Below, piece by piece: positions 44,057 to 53,408 of a stretch of DNA of 64,000 bases (position 1 is the first letter of the stretch; the number at the start of each line of letters is the position of its first letter). Source of the stretch: Comamonadaceae bacterium (GTDB lineage: Bacteria; Pseudomonadota; Gammaproteobacteria; Burkholderiales; Burkholderiaceae_C); the NCBI GenBank assembly GCA_947448735.1, contig CANFOS010000008.1, positions 1 to 64,000 of the forward strand. The letters run 5' to 3'. The position numbers were made by a program, and so were the translations under genes. The notes below the pieces were generated by a model. The model saw only the letters and a list, made by a program, of their open reading frames with translations. It was not told where the DNA came from and searched no databases.

Positions 44057-45148
44057 TCAAGCGCCGCTTTGAATTGCAAAGCCCCAGGCCATCTTGGCCA
44101 GCACAGGCGCACCGGCGGCCGAACTGACAGCCTGCGCACTCGACGCCGTTCCAGCCTCGACCCGCTTGGCAATGCCTTGCAAAATAGCCGCCAGCCGGAA
44201 CAGGTTGTAGGCAAGGTAAAAGTTCCAGTCCGCCTTGAGCGCCTCAGGTGTGGTGATGCCGGTGCGTTCGCAATAGGTGGCGATGTACTGCGCCTCAGTC
44301 GGTATGCCCAGTGCCGCGATGTCCAGCCCGCCAATGCCGCGAAACGCCCCGGGCGGGATGTGCCAGGCCATGCAGTGGTAGCTGAAGTCGGCCAGCGGGT
44401 GGCCAAGGGTTGACAGCTCCCAGTCCAGCACCGCCAGCGCGCGTGGCTCGGTGGGGTGAAACATCAGGTTGTCGAGCCTGAAGTCGCCATGCACGATGCT
44501 GGTCATGGTTTCGTCGCGCGCCGTCAGCGGGATGTTGGCCGGCAGCCAGGCCATCAGCTGGTCCATCTCGGGGATGGGTCGGGTGATGGAGGCGGTGTAC
44601 TGCTTGCTCCAGCGGCCAATCTGGCGCTCAAAATAATTGCCGGGTTTGCCATAGTCAGCCAGCCCGCGTTCAGCAAACTTGACGCTGTGCAGGGCGCTGA
44701 TGACGCGGTTCATCTCGTCATAAATCTCGCCGCGCTGTGCCTTGGTCATGCCGGGCAGGGACTGGTCCCACAGCACCCGGCCTGCAACGAATTCCATCAC
44801 GTAAAACATGCGGCCAATGACGGCTTCGTCTTCGCACAGGCAATGCATTTTTGCCACCGGCACAGCGGTGCCCTGCAGCCCGCGCATGACCTTGAATTCA
44901 CGTTCGACCGCATGGGCTGAGGGCAGCAGCTTGGCCACCGGGCCGGGCTTGGCGCGCATCACATACGACTGACTGGGCGTGATGAGCTTGTAAGTTGGGT
45001 TGGACTGGCCGCCTTTGAAGATTTCAATCTGCAACGGGCCTTTAAAGTCTGGCAGGTGCTGGTCGAGGTAGGCCGTCAAAGCGCCGATGTCAAAAGCGTG
45101 CTGCCCCGTGACCTCGCGCGTCCCGACAAAATGGTCGAAGTTGCTCAT
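44057..45148 (-). CDS. Aminoglycoside-phosphotransferase-fold protein (ACAD10 kinase-like)
   Basis: 363-residue kinase-fold protein of the APH family. Marks: [12 protein letters not shown] (nucleotide-loop region), catalytic loop [16 protein letters not shown] and metal site [19 protein letters not shown]. Located next to an acyl-CoA dehydrogenase gene, like the ACAD10/ACAD11 pairing in which the kinase phosphorylates 4-hydroxyacyl-CoA before elimination. That role here is an inference. Confidence 0.88.
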   Translation of the reverse strand: MSNFDHFVGTREVTGQHAFDIGALTAYLDQHLPDFKGPLQIEIFKGGQSNPTYKLITPSQSYVMRAKPGPVAKLLPSAHAVEREFKVMRGLQGTAVPVAKMHCLCEDEAVIGRMFYVMEFVAGRVLWDQSLPGMTKAQRGEIYDEMNRVISALHSVKFAERGLADYGKPGNYFERQIGRWSKQYTASITRPIPEMDQLMAWLPANIPLTARDETMTSIVHGDFRLDNLMFHPTEPRALAVLDWELSTLGHPLADFSYHCMAWHIPPGAFRGIGGLDIAALGIPTEAQYIATYCERTGITTPEALKADWNFYLAYNLFRLAAILQGIAKRVEAGTASSAQAVSSAAGAPVLAKMAWGFAIQSGA

Positions 45149-45165
45149 ATTTGGATCGCTCTAGT

Positions 45166-45897
45166 TTACTCAAGATCGGTCTCCGAAATGCGCAGCAGCG
45201 CTTTGGTGCTGCGCACTACCAGGCCCGCGGTTTCAATGCGAATAGCGTCCTCACGCTCCATCGTTTTGAGCTCCTGGTTGACGCGCTGGCGCGACGCGCC
45301 CAGCAGCTGCGCCAGCTCTTCCTGTGCCAAGTGCAGGCCAATGCGCACCTCGACATTGTTTGACAAAGTGGGCATGCCGTAGCTGCGCGCCAGGTGCAGC
45401 AGCTGCTTGGCCAAGCGTGCGCGCAGGGGCAGGGTGTTCAAGTCTTCGACCAAGCCAAACAAATGTCGAATGCGGCGGGCATGCAGGCGCAGCAAGGCTT
45501 CGTACAGCTCGGCATGGGTGGCCAAGATTTTGCGAAAGTCAGCTATGGACACACACAAAATGGTGGTGTCGCCGTGGGCATAGGCATCGTGGGTGCGCCG
45601 GTCGCCATCAAAAATCGCCACATCGCCAAACCAGATGCCCGGCTCGACATAGGTCAGGGTGATCTGCTTGCCAGATATGGAGGTAGAGCTGACACGCACC
45701 GCACCTTTGGCGCAGGCGACCCATTCCATGGGAGGTTCGCCTCGGGCGGCAATCAGGTCGCCGTCTCGAAACCGTTCGACATAGGTGCAGCGCAAGATGT
45801 CATGCCGCAGCGACGACGACAAGGACGAGAACCAGCGCCCAGCGTTGATCGCTGCGCGTTCTTCAATCGTAAGAATGGGGTCGTCCATGTCTTGCAT
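45166..45897 (-). CDS. Crp/Fnr-family transcriptional regulator
   Basis: 243-residue regulator. An N-terminal cyclic-nucleotide-binding-like jelly roll (GDLIAARGEPPMEWVACAKG, EPGIWFGDVAIFDGD) and a C-terminal wHTH (LAQEELAQLLGASRQRVNQEL). No N-terminal cysteines for an Fe-S cluster, so it is not an oxygen sensor of FNR type. It sits 17 bases upstream of the phosphotransferase gene, suggesting that it controls the acyl-CoA block. Confidence 0.88.
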   Translation of the reverse strand: MQDMDDPILTIEERAAINAGRWFSSLSSSLRHDILRCTYVERFRDGDLIAARGEPPMEWVACAKGAVRVSSTSISGKQITLTYVEPGIWFGDVAIFDGDRRTHDAYAHGDTTILCVSIADFRKILATHAELYEALLRLHARRIRHLFGLVEDLNTLPLRARLAKQLLHLARSYGMPTLSNNVEVRIGLHLAQEELAQLLGASRQRVNQELKTMEREDAIRIETAGLVVRSTKALLRISETDLE

Positions 45898-45984
45898 TGT
45901 GGCTTTAGCACCAGAAACCGCCAGATGGCGGTGTCACCTAGGTGTCTGCCTGCTGGTCTGGACAATTCAATGACAGCTTCCTGA

Positions 45985-46041
45985 TCAGCGGCGCAGGCCT
46001 TGTTCGAGGTCGCCCAGGATGACGATGTTGGCGCGTGTCAT
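45985..46041 (-). pseudogene. Possible start remnant of a 2-hydroxyacid dehydrogenase gene
   Basis: An 18-codon frame directly after the MmgE/PrpD stop reads MTRANIVILGDLEQGLRR and then TGA. It resembles the first residues of the intact 2-hydroxyacid dehydrogenase at 51113-52120 (MNIVILDDYQDAVRKL). It is too short to be functional; probably the remains of a deleted gene of the same operon. Confidence 0.4.
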
Positions 46042-46042
46042 G

Positions 46043-47422
46043 TTATGGGTGCCCCGGCACCGCCAGCGCGACCAGCGCTTTGACATGGGCTGCGTTGCCA
46101 ACGCCCCAGCAGGCGTTGATCAGTTCACGTGTCTGGCCAGCGCTCAACACCGGGTCGGACAGGCCCTGGAATTTGGCTTCCAGCTGCGCATCAGTCATCG
46201 GGTTTTGAAGGGAGCCAATCGCGTGCTCGACAAACACATGCACGCTGCGGCCATCGAGCAGAACGGCGGTCACATCGGCGCTGGCTTCGTCAATCGAGTC
46301 ATCGACCGTGGCCACCACTTTGCGGCGCAGCGCCACCATGTCGGGCCGGGTCACCACCGCGTCAGAAAATTCGTCTTCAGCCGCATAGCCAAAGGTCAAG
46401 CCGGCCGCGCAGCCGTGGTACACGCTGAACTTGGCTTGCAGGCCGTCTTGCGGTTCTTTTTTGCCGGTGAGTTCCAGCACCAGTGAATGCACTTTCAGCT
46501 CAATGCGTTCGATCTGGTCAGGCGTGACGCCCTGTTGGCGCAACTGGGCGCAGGCATCAATGCTGGGGTGAATCACGATGCCGCAGGCAAACGGTTTGTA
46601 GGTGTTAAACGAAATCTCAAAACGCTGGCCCAACTCGTTGGTGATCTCGTCCCAGGTGTTTTTGGTGGAGATGGTTTGCATCATGCCGCGCGGGGCCTCC
46701 AGGGCCTTGGGGCTGGCGGTAAAACCTTTGCTGGCCAGCAGGGCCGACACCAGGCCCGCACGCGCTGCGCCGCCGGGGTGAAAGGGCTTGGTCATGGTGC
46801 CAAACTGCTCGCGCATGCCGATGGGCTGCGATGCCGCAATGCCCAGCGCCATGGCGGTTTGCTGCACATCGAGCTTGAGCAGGCGCGCGCAGGCCGCCGC
46901 TGCGCCCAGCGTGCCGGTGGAGCCGGTGATGTGCCAGCCGCGGTCGTAATGGTCCGGGTACATGGCGTTGCCGACACGGCATGACACGTCGATGCCAATC
47001 ACCAACGCGTCAATGAGCTCGCGGCCCGAATTGCCCAGGTGCTCGGCCATGGCCAAAACGGCAGATGCAACCGGCCCGGCTGGGTGGATGATGGTTTTGA
47101 GGTGGGTGTCGTCAAAGTCAAAAGTGTGCGATGTGATGCCATTGAGCAGCGCTGCGCTGGCCATGTCCACCTTCTCGCGGCGGCCCAGTACGCTGGCTTG
47201 CGGGGCGGGTTGCAGCATGTTGACGGCAGCCAGGGCTTTATCAGCCGCCTCATGGTGGGCGGCACCCACGGCGCAGCCCAGCCAGTTCATGAAAGTGCGG
47301 TGCGCCTCGTGGTCGACCGCGTCGCTCCAGCCTTTGGACGGGTGCGTGGCGACAAAGGTGGCCAGGGTTTGGGTGATGGGCGGGGCGTTGTGATCGGCGG
47401 TGACTTGGGTATTGCGGGCCAT
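46043..47422 (-). CDS. MmgE/PrpD family protein
   Basis: 459-residue member of the 2-methylcitrate dehydratase/aconitate-decarboxylase-like family. Marks: AHRTFMNWLGCAVGAAHHEA, GITSHTFDFDDTHLKTIIHPAGPV, GIDVSCRVGNAMYP, RGWHITGSTGTLGAAAA, and YKPFACGIVIHPSIDAC. The substrate is not evident. No prpBC or citrate-cycle partner genes are adjacent, so a role in propionate breakdown is not implied. It follows the Bug receptor by 157 bases on the same strand. Confidence 0.88.
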   Translation of the reverse strand: MARNTQVTADHNAPPITQTLATFVATHPSKGWSDAVDHEAHRTFMNWLGCAVGAAHHEAADKALAAVNMLQPAPQASVLGRREKVDMASAALLNGITSHTFDFDDTHLKTIIHPAGPVASAVLAMAEHLGNSGRELIDALVIGIDVSCRVGNAMYPDHYDRGWHITGSTGTLGAAAACARLLKLDVQQTAMALGIAASQPIGMREQFGTMTKPFHPGGAARAGLVSALLASKGFTASPKALEAPRGMMQTISTKNTWDEITNELGQRFEISFNTYKPFACGIVIHPSIDACAQLRQQGVTPDQIERIELKVHSLVLELTGKKEPQDGLQAKFSVYHGCAAGLTFGYAAEDEFSDAVVTRPDMVALRRKVVATVDDSIDEASADVTAVLLDGRSVHVFVEHAIGSLQNPMTDAQLEAKFQGLSDPVLSAGQTRELINACWGVGNAAHVKALVALAVPGHP

Positions 47423-47579
47423 GGTTTTGAGTAAGGTTAAGGATGAAAGTGAAAAGGAAAATGAGATCGTGCCAGGGAAACGCTATAAATTCAGGAGCGG
47501 TTCGTGTATGTATTACTTGGTCTGGAGCCGTATTTAGTGAGTTTTTGAGCTGTTTTCGGGCGATGGGATGTTTTGAGGG

Positions 47580-48557
47580 TCATTCCAGCGCGATGTTTCT
47601 GTCTTTGGCCAATTGCGTCCATCGGTCGATGTCGGCCTTGATGAAGGCGGCGAACTGCTCGGGCTGCATCACCATCGGTTCAATCGCCTCAACCGACAGC
47701 TTGTCGCGCAGATCGGGCGCGCGCAGCACCACGGCCAGTGACTCGTTGAGTAAGTTGACGATGGGGGCGGGTAGGCCCGCTGGCCCCACCACGCCGTACC
47801 ACTGCTGCGCATCAAAACCTTTGAAGCCGGATTCATCCAGCGTCGGCAGGTCTTTGAACTGGGGGTGGCGCTTCAAACCCGTGACCGCCAGCGGCCGCAC
47901 CCGGCCTGAGCGAATGTGCGGCACGGCAGCGGCCAAGCCGGGGAACATGGCCTGGGTTTGGCCGCCCATCAGGTCGGTGAACGCTGGGGCAATGCCCCGG
48001 TACGGGATGTGCACCATGAAGGAGTTGACCTGCTGCTTGAACAGCTCCATCGTCAGGTGTGTCAGGGAGCCCTGACCCGCCGAGCCATAGCTGACCTTGC
48101 CCGGGTTTTTGCGCAGGTACTCGACAAACTCTTTGACCGTTTTGACCGGCAGCGCACTGTTGACGACCAGCACATTCGGCGTCGCGCCAATCATGCCAAT
48201 CGGCGTGAAGTCTTTGATCGCGTCATATGGCAGCTTGCGCGTGGCGGGGCTGGTGCCGTGGGTGGCGACATAGCCCTGCATCAGCGTGTAGCCGTCCGGT
48301 GCGGCGCGGGCTGTGGCCTGGGCGGCGATTACACCGCCGCCGCCGCTCTGGTTGTCAACAATAAAGCTTTGCTTGAGCTGGTTGCCCCAGCGCTCGGTGA
48401 CGGTGCGGCCCACCGTGTCGCTGCCGCCCCCAGCAGCCACAGGCACGATGTAGCGGATCGGTTTGGAGGGGTAGGTGGCGCCGGCAGATTGGGCCAGCAC
48501 CAGGCTGGGTGCGCAGACAAGGGCGGGGGCTGATCGCAGCAGGGTGCGTCTTTTCAT
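47580..48557 (-). CDS. Bug/TctC-family solute receptor
   Basis: 325-residue periplasmic receptor. Signal MKRRTLLRSAPALVCAP...LAQ, then YPSKPIRYIVPVAAGGGSDTVGR, IVDNQSGGGGVIAAQATARAAPDG, LPYDAIKDFTPIGMIG, IPYRGIAPAFTDLMGGQT and GPAGLPAPIVNLL. Located between an enoyl-CoA hydratase and a MmgE/PrpD gene; its ligand may feed the acyl-CoA route. Confidence 0.92.
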   Translation of the reverse strand: MKRRTLLRSAPALVCAPSLVLAQSAGATYPSKPIRYIVPVAAGGGSDTVGRTVTERWGNQLKQSFIVDNQSGGGGVIAAQATARAAPDGYTLMQGYVATHGTSPATRKLPYDAIKDFTPIGMIGATPNVLVVNSALPVKTVKEFVEYLRKNPGKVSYGSAGQGSLTHLTMELFKQQVNSFMVHIPYRGIAPAFTDLMGGQTQAMFPGLAAAVPHIRSGRVRPLAVTGLKRHPQFKDLPTLDESGFKGFDAQQWYGVVGPAGLPAPIVNLLNESLAVVLRAPDLRDKLSVEAIEPMVMQPEQFAAFIKADIDRWTQLAKDRNIALE

Positions 48558-48649
48558 GGCGATGTCTCGGGTTTGGTTTTATGCGGCTTGGCTGTGATTT
48601 TCGGGACGTTTTGCTTTGCTGGCAGCCCTTTGGCCAACAACCGTTTTGC

Positions 48650-49429
48650 TCAGCGGTAGTTGGGAGCGCGCTTTTCCAGGAAGGCCTGAATGCCCTCACC
48701 ACCGTTGGCGTGGTGCAGGTTCTGCACAAAATGGTCGCGCTCATCGTTCAGGTGCTGGCTGAGCGAGTTGCTGGCAGCTGCGTTGACCAGTTCTTTGATG
48801 CTGCCCAGTGCGTTGGCAGGGCGCGCATTGAGCCGCGCTGCCAGCAGGAGCGCTTCACGCAGGGCGCTGCCGCTGCTGCACACCTGATTGACCAGCCCGA
48901 AGTCATGCAGGCGCTGCGCGCTGATGCGGTCGCCGCACATCATCAATTGGTTGGCCAGCTGGCGCGGCAATGCCCTGGCCAAGGCCCAGCTGCCGCCACC
49001 ATCGGGCGACAAACCGACCGTGCTGTACGACATGACGAACACCGCGTTGTCGGCCGCCACACAAAAGTCGCAAGCCAGCGCCAGTGAAAAGCCCGCCCCT
49101 GCGGCTGCGCCTTCTACGGCGGCGATCACGGGCTTGGGGTAGGTGTGGATGGAGTCGATCCAGCTGTGCAGACCGTCGATGCTTTGCGCCTGCACGCCCT
49201 TGGCTTGCGCGCGGTTGGCCAGCAAACGCTGCAAATTACCGCCAGCGCAAAAAGCGCTGCCTTCGCCGGTGATGATGACGCTGCGTATTTCAGGGTTGGT
49301 CTCGGCGGCGTTGAGCGCCTCAATGCCAGCCGCATAAATTTCCGGGCTGAGGGCGTTTTTAAACGCGGGGTTGCTGATGGTCAGGATCAGGGTCTGGCCT
49401 TCGCTGGTGCTGTTGAGTGCGCTTGGCAT
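48650..49429 (-). CDS. Enoyl-CoA hydratase/isomerase family protein
   Basis: 259-residue crotonase-fold protein hydrating or isomerising enoyl-CoA. Oxyanion-hole loops: AFCAGGNLQRLL and AAVEGAAAGAGFSLALACDF, then FVMSYSTVGLSPDGGGSWALARALPRQLA (two stretches) and the helical C-terminus. Neighbour to a PaaH-like dehydrogenase, one base between genes, so the two act on the same pathway. Confidence 0.9.
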   Translation of the reverse strand: MPSALNSTSEGQTLILTISNPAFKNALSPEIYAAGIEALNAAETNPEIRSVIITGEGSAFCAGGNLQRLLANRAQAKGVQAQSIDGLHSWIDSIHTYPKPVIAAVEGAAAGAGFSLALACDFCVAADNAVFVMSYSTVGLSPDGGGSWALARALPRQLANQLMMCGDRISAQRLHDFGLVNQVCSSGSALREALLLAARLNARPANALGSIKELVNAAASNSLSQHLNDERDHFVQNLHHANGGEGIQAFLEKRAPNYR

Positions 49430-49430
49430 G

Positions 49431-50951
49431 CTAACTTTCTTCGTGCATCAAGCTCAACCCGATGGCACCCCGGCGCCGCAGCCACGGGGAGGGGCGGTAG
49501 CGCTGGTCGCCATACACCGTTTGCATGTTGAAGAGCACTTCCAGGATGTTCGTCGGGCCATAACGGTCACCCATCGCCAAAGGGCCCAGCGGGTAGCTCA
49601 GGCCAAGCGTGACGGCGGTCTCTAAATCTTTGGGGCTGCAAATGCCCTGCTGGCAAATGTCACTGGCAATGTTGACGATGGTGGCCACCACGCGCTGGGT
49701 GACAAAGCCGCCGCTGTCGCGTATGACGCTGACGGCCTTGCCGTCGCGCGCAAACAGGGCGTGCGCCGCATCCCGCATGTCGGTGCGGGTGGCAGGATTG
49801 GTGGCCAGCACGCGGCGTTTGGTCGCGCCATCGTCGATCAGCATGTCGATGCCAACGGTACGGGCCGGGTCCAGCCGTTCCACCACGGCAACGGTGGTGA
49901 TGTCAAAGCCGAGCGGCGCCACCAGCATCAGCGCTTGTGGGGAGGCGGAGGCGCCCGTTTCAATCTTGGCGCCAAGGTCTTTGAGCAGCTGCAACAACTC
50001 GGAGCGGCGAGAGGCTCTGGGAGAGACCCAGATCGGCGGCATCTCAGCAACGTCGGGCACAGGCGCTTCAGGGGCAAGCTGGATCACACCTGCCTCGTAT
50101 TTGTAAAAGCCTTCACCGGTTTTGCGGCCCAGCATGCCCCCGGCCAGTCGCTGCGCGGTGATGACACTGGGGCGGTAGCGTGCTTCTTCGTAGTACTGGT
50201 GGTAGACCGACTCCATCACCGGGTGCGACACATCCAGCGCGGTCAGATCCATCAGCTCAAAGGGGCCGAGCTTGAAGCCGACCTGGTCGCGCAAAATGCG
50301 GTCAATCGTGGCAAAGTCGGCAATGCCTTCGCTGACGATTCGCAGCGCTTCGGTGCCGTAGCCACGGCCGGCGTGGTTGACAATAAAGCCGGGTGTGTCC
50401 TGGGCCAGCACGGCGGTGTGGCCCATCTCTTTGGCGTAGCCAGAAAGCTGCGCACAAACGGCTGCATTGGTTTTCACCCCGGCAATCACCTCGACGACCT
50501 TCATCAAAGGCACTGGGTTAAAGAAGTGGTAGCCCGCAAAACGCTGTGGGTTCTTGAGTTTTGCAGCAATGGCGGTCACAGACAGCGACGACGTGTTGGT
50601 GACCAGCACGCATTGCGGTGAAACAAGGCTTTCGAGCTCGGCAAAAAGGGTTTGCTTGACATCCAGCCGCTCGACGACGGCCTCAATAATCAGGTCGCAA
50701 TCAGCCAGTTCAGCCAGCGTAGCGGCTGGCAAGACGCGGGTTTTGTGGGCGTCAGCAGTGGCGCTGTCGAGCCTGTTTTTGGCAACCATCTTGTCCCACT
50801 GCGCCACCAGCTCGGTTTTGGCTTTCTGGCTGGCATCTGGCTGCAGATCGAACAGCTTGACGACGCTACCGGCCTGCGCTGCAATTTGAGCAATGCCTCG
50901 GCCCATGGCGCCTGTGCCGACGATGCCAACAGTTTTGTAAAGAGGGTTCAT
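49431..50951 (-). CDS. 3-Hydroxyacyl-CoA dehydrogenase (PaaH-like)
   Basis: 506-residue NAD-dependent oxidoreductase with a Rossmann domain and two C-terminal helical domains, the longer PaaH type. Marks: VGIVGTGAMGRGIAQIAAQAG, TNTSSLSVTAIA, AGYHFFNPVPLMKVVEV, DTPGFIVNHAGRGYGTEALRI, GPFELMDLTALDVSHPVMES, then a second helical domain (GGFVTQRVVATIVNIASDICQ). Overall function: oxidation of a 3-hydroxyacyl-CoA, in phenylacetate or related acid breakdown. First gene of this strand run. Confidence 0.92.
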   Translation of the reverse strand: MNPLYKTVGIVGTGAMGRGIAQIAAQAGSVVKLFDLQPDASQKAKTELVAQWDKMVAKNRLDSATADAHKTRVLPAATLAELADCDLIIEAVVERLDVKQTLFAELESLVSPQCVLVTNTSSLSVTAIAAKLKNPQRFAGYHFFNPVPLMKVVEVIAGVKTNAAVCAQLSGYAKEMGHTAVLAQDTPGFIVNHAGRGYGTEALRIVSEGIADFATIDRILRDQVGFKLGPFELMDLTALDVSHPVMESVYHQYYEEARYRPSVITAQRLAGGMLGRKTGEGFYKYEAGVIQLAPEAPVPDVAEMPPIWVSPRASRRSELLQLLKDLGAKIETGASASPQALMLVAPLGFDITTVAVVERLDPARTVGIDMLIDDGATKRRVLATNPATRTDMRDAAHALFARDGKAVSVIRDSGGFVTQRVVATIVNIASDICQQGICSPKDLETAVTLGLSYPLGPLAMGDRYGPTNILEVLFNMQTVYGDQRYRPSPWLRRRGAIGLSLMHEES

Positions 50952-51112
50952 GGGACAGGATTATTACGCAGGCCATGCCCGCGTCTTTGACCAACAGCTT
51001 TGACGCTGTTGATGCACCACCAGATGCAAGCCAGAAGGTCTCGCGACCAGTTTATGCAACAAATGCAACACGCGAACCACCAAAAGCCTGGCAACGAGGC
51101 TGGGTATGTTGC

Positions 51113-52120
51113 TTAACGCCTGACTTGCAACGCACCCGGATTGACGATGTTGGTGGGTGTGCCTTTGATGAAGTTGATCACATTGTCAAAAGCGGCATTG
51201 AAATACATTTCGTAGCTGTCTTGCTCAACATAGCCAATGTGCGGGGTGCAAATGCAGTTTTCCAGCCTCAGCATGGCGTGCCCCTGCAAAATTGGCTCGG
51301 ATTCAAAAACATCGACCGCCGCAAGACCGGGTCGTCCGCGATTGAGCGCTGCAAGCAGTGCTTCGGGTTGTATGAGTTCGGCACGCGACGTGTTCACGAG
51401 CAAGGCGGTCGGTTTCATGCGGGACAGATCGTCAAGCGACACGATGCCGCGCGTTTCTTCATTCAATCGGATGTGCAGGCTCAAAACGTCGCTTTGCTCA
51501 AAAAACTCGGCCTGTGAGCTGGCGACTTCAAAACCATCTGCAAACGCTTTTTCTCTGGAGGCATCGCGCCCCCAAATCAGCACACGCATGCCAAAAGCAC
51601 GTCCATAGCCGGCCAGGATTTGGCCAATCTTGCCGTAGCTCCAGATGCCCAAGGTTTTGCCTTTGAGGACAGTCCCAATGCCAAAATTAACAGGCATGGA
51701 GGCCGATTTCAGCCCGGCCTGTTGCCAGGCGCCGTGCTTGAGGTGGGCCACATATTGGGGAATCCGGCGCGTTGCCGCCATGATGAGAGCCCAGGTCAAT
51801 TCGGCCGGCGCAACCGGAGAACCAATACCTTCAGCAACGACCACACCGCGCTCGGTGCAGGCGGCAATGTCAATGTGGCTGCCGACCCGCCCGGTTTGGG
51901 CAATCATTTTGAGTTTGGGCAGTTTCTCAACCAGCTGGCGACTGAGCTGTGTTCTTTCGCGGATCAGCACAATCACATCGGCGTCTTTTAACCTGACCGA
52001 GAGTTGCCCGATGCCCTTCACGGTGTTGGTGTAAACCTTGGCTGTGTAAGCGTCAAGTTTGGAGGCGCATGCGAGCTTTCGCACTGCATCTTGGTAGTCG
52101 TCAAGGATAACAATATTCAT
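51113..52120 (-). CDS. D-2-hydroxyacid dehydrogenase family protein
   Basis: 335-residue NAD-dependent oxidoreductase. The N-terminus is MNIVILDDYQDAVRKL, the cofactor loop GKTLGIWSYGKIGQILAGYG (a GxGxxG variant), the catalytic Arg in LVNTSRAELI, Glu in the EDVSH region FESEPIL and His in CTPHIGYVEQDSYEMYF. Substrate unknown. Monocistronic, divergent from nothing close; start chosen at 52120. Confidence 0.9.
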   Translation of the reverse strand: MNIVILDDYQDAVRKLACASKLDAYTAKVYTNTVKGIGQLSVRLKDADVIVLIRERTQLSRQLVEKLPKLKMIAQTGRVGSHIDIAACTERGVVVAEGIGSPVAPAELTWALIMAATRRIPQYVAHLKHGAWQQAGLKSASMPVNFGIGTVLKGKTLGIWSYGKIGQILAGYGRAFGMRVLIWGRDASREKAFADGFEVASSQAEFFEQSDVLSLHIRLNEETRGIVSLDDLSRMKPTALLVNTSRAELIQPEALLAALNRGRPGLAAVDVFESEPILQGHAMLRLENCICTPHIGYVEQDSYEMYFNAAFDNVINFIKGTPTNIVNPGALQVRR

Positions 52121-52227
52121 GCCAATATTGTGCCTGCAAGTTTTCAGGCTTTGACTGCCCGTTTGGCCTGTTTTGGGATCATTTTTGCCAAGTATCGTCT
52201 GCCCGTGGGCATGTGACCCTGGATTCT

Positions 52228-52599
52228 TTAAGACCGGGCAGTCTCTTTTTGTGCGATTCGATCCAGTTCGGCACACACATCGGACATGCGCCCGGAAATC
52301 GCCATGCGACCAGATTGCGAACGCGCCATGCCGGGTTCAAATTCGCGCATGACTTTTAAACGGCTGACCGGCCTTTCGGCAGTTGCTGGGTGAGCCACGG
52401 TACGGGGGGGGTGAATGATGTTTCGCGTGCTTGCCAGACGCTGCGAAGACACGTTAAAGAGCGGACGATGGCTGGCGTGAGCAGCTTGAACAGGCATAAA
52501 AAATGCTGCCAAAGCCTGAACCGGGGCAAGGACCATTGACAAGCCGGACGAGCCCGAGCGGGGCACTGATAGCGAATGTGAAAAGCTGGCGATTCCCAT
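52228..52599 (-). CDS. Small hypothetical protein downstream of lexA
   Basis: 123 residues of unknown function. N-terminal region with a hydrophobic stretch (GLSMVLAPVQALAAFFMPVQA) and a basic middle; the C-terminus MARSQSGRMAISGRMSDVCAEL looks ordered and helical. A GGGAG ribosome site is six bases before the ATG, and the gene lies 37 bases after lexA on the same strand, so it probably shares the LexA-controlled transcript. No similarity to SulA, UmuD or DinI is visible. Confidence 0.7.
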   Translation of the reverse strand: MGIASFSHSLSVPRSGSSGLSMVLAPVQALAAFFMPVQAAHASHRPLFNVSSQRLASTRNIIHPPRTVAHPATAERPVSRLKVMREFEPGMARSQSGRMAISGRMSDVCAELDRIAQKETARS

Positions 52600-52636
52600 A
52601 ATTAACTCCCGAATTGGGTTTGGATATAGACGATTT

Positions 52637-53353
52637 TCAGTTCAAGAAAGTGCTGCGAATCAAACCGACAGCCAGGCCTTCAAGCACAAAAGGCTCGCCG
52701 GGCTCGACGATGATGGTTTTGAAGTCAGGGTTTTCTGGCAACAGCTCAATAAGGTCTTTGGTGCGGCGAAAGCGTTTGACCGTGACTTCATCGCCCAAAC
52801 GCGCCACCACAATTTGTCCATTTTTAGCCTCGGTTGCCTGCTTCACGGCCAGCAAGTCGCCGTCCATGATGCCGACATCACGCATGCTCATACCGCGTAC
52901 TTTGAGCAGATAGTCGGGCTTTTTTTCAAACATGTCAGCACCGAAGGTGTAGCTTTGCTCAATGTGTTCCTGCGCAAGAATCGGGCTGCCAGCAGCAACT
53001 CGTCCCACCAGAGGCAGGACGAGTTGGGCCAGGCTTTGCAACGGCAGGGAAAACTGATGCAGACGCGATTCATTCACGCTGCGCATGTCGCCTGAGCGCA
53101 GGCGGATGCCACGCGAGGTGCCGCTCACGAGTTCAATCGCGCCCTTGCGGGCCAAGGCTTGCAGGTGTTCTTCGGCGGCATTGGCCGACTTGAAACCCAG
53201 TTCGGTCGCGATTTCAGCACGGGTAGGAGGTGAGCCTGTGGTCGCGATCGCCCGCTGGATGAGTTCAAAGATCTGTTGCTGGCGTGCCGTCAACCTGGGG
53301 CCATCAGGCGATACATTTGACGATAGTTTGGAAAAGTGATTCAAGGTGCTCAT
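52637..53353 (-). CDS. lexA: SOS-response repressor LexA
   Basis: 238-residue repressor and self-cleaving protease. wHTH near residues 20-80 ([34 protein letters not shown]). Cleavage site Ala-Gly in RVAAGSPI, catalytic Ser in [16 protein letters not shown], catalytic Lys in [13 protein letters not shown]. Longer than E. coli LexA by a linker, as in beta-proteobacteria. Autoregulated through two upstream boxes. Confidence 0.95.
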   Translation of the reverse strand: MSTLNHFSKLSSNVSPDGPRLTARQQQIFELIQRAIATTGSPPTRAEIATELGFKSANAAEEHLQALARKGAIELVSGTSRGIRLRSGDMRSVNESRLHQFSLPLQSLAQLVLPLVGRVAAGSPILAQEHIEQSYTFGADMFEKKPDYLLKVRGMSMRDVGIMDGDLLAVKQATEAKNGQIVVARLGDEVTVKRFRRTKDLIELLPENPDFKTIIVEPGEPFVLEGLAVGLIRSTFLN

Positions 53354-53389
53354 ATTTGCAAATCCTTCAGTCAAGGTTTTCTTGGTGAA

Positions 53390-53405
53390 CTGTTTTAATA
53401 ACCAG
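53390..53405 (-). promoter_or_regulatory. LexA box 1
   Basis: CTGT-N8-CCAG on the plus strand, i.e. CTGG-N8-ACAG on the minus strand, one mismatch from CTGT-N8-ACAG. It lies 37 bases upstream of the lexA start codon. Confidence 0.7.
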
Positions 53406-53408
53406 TAA

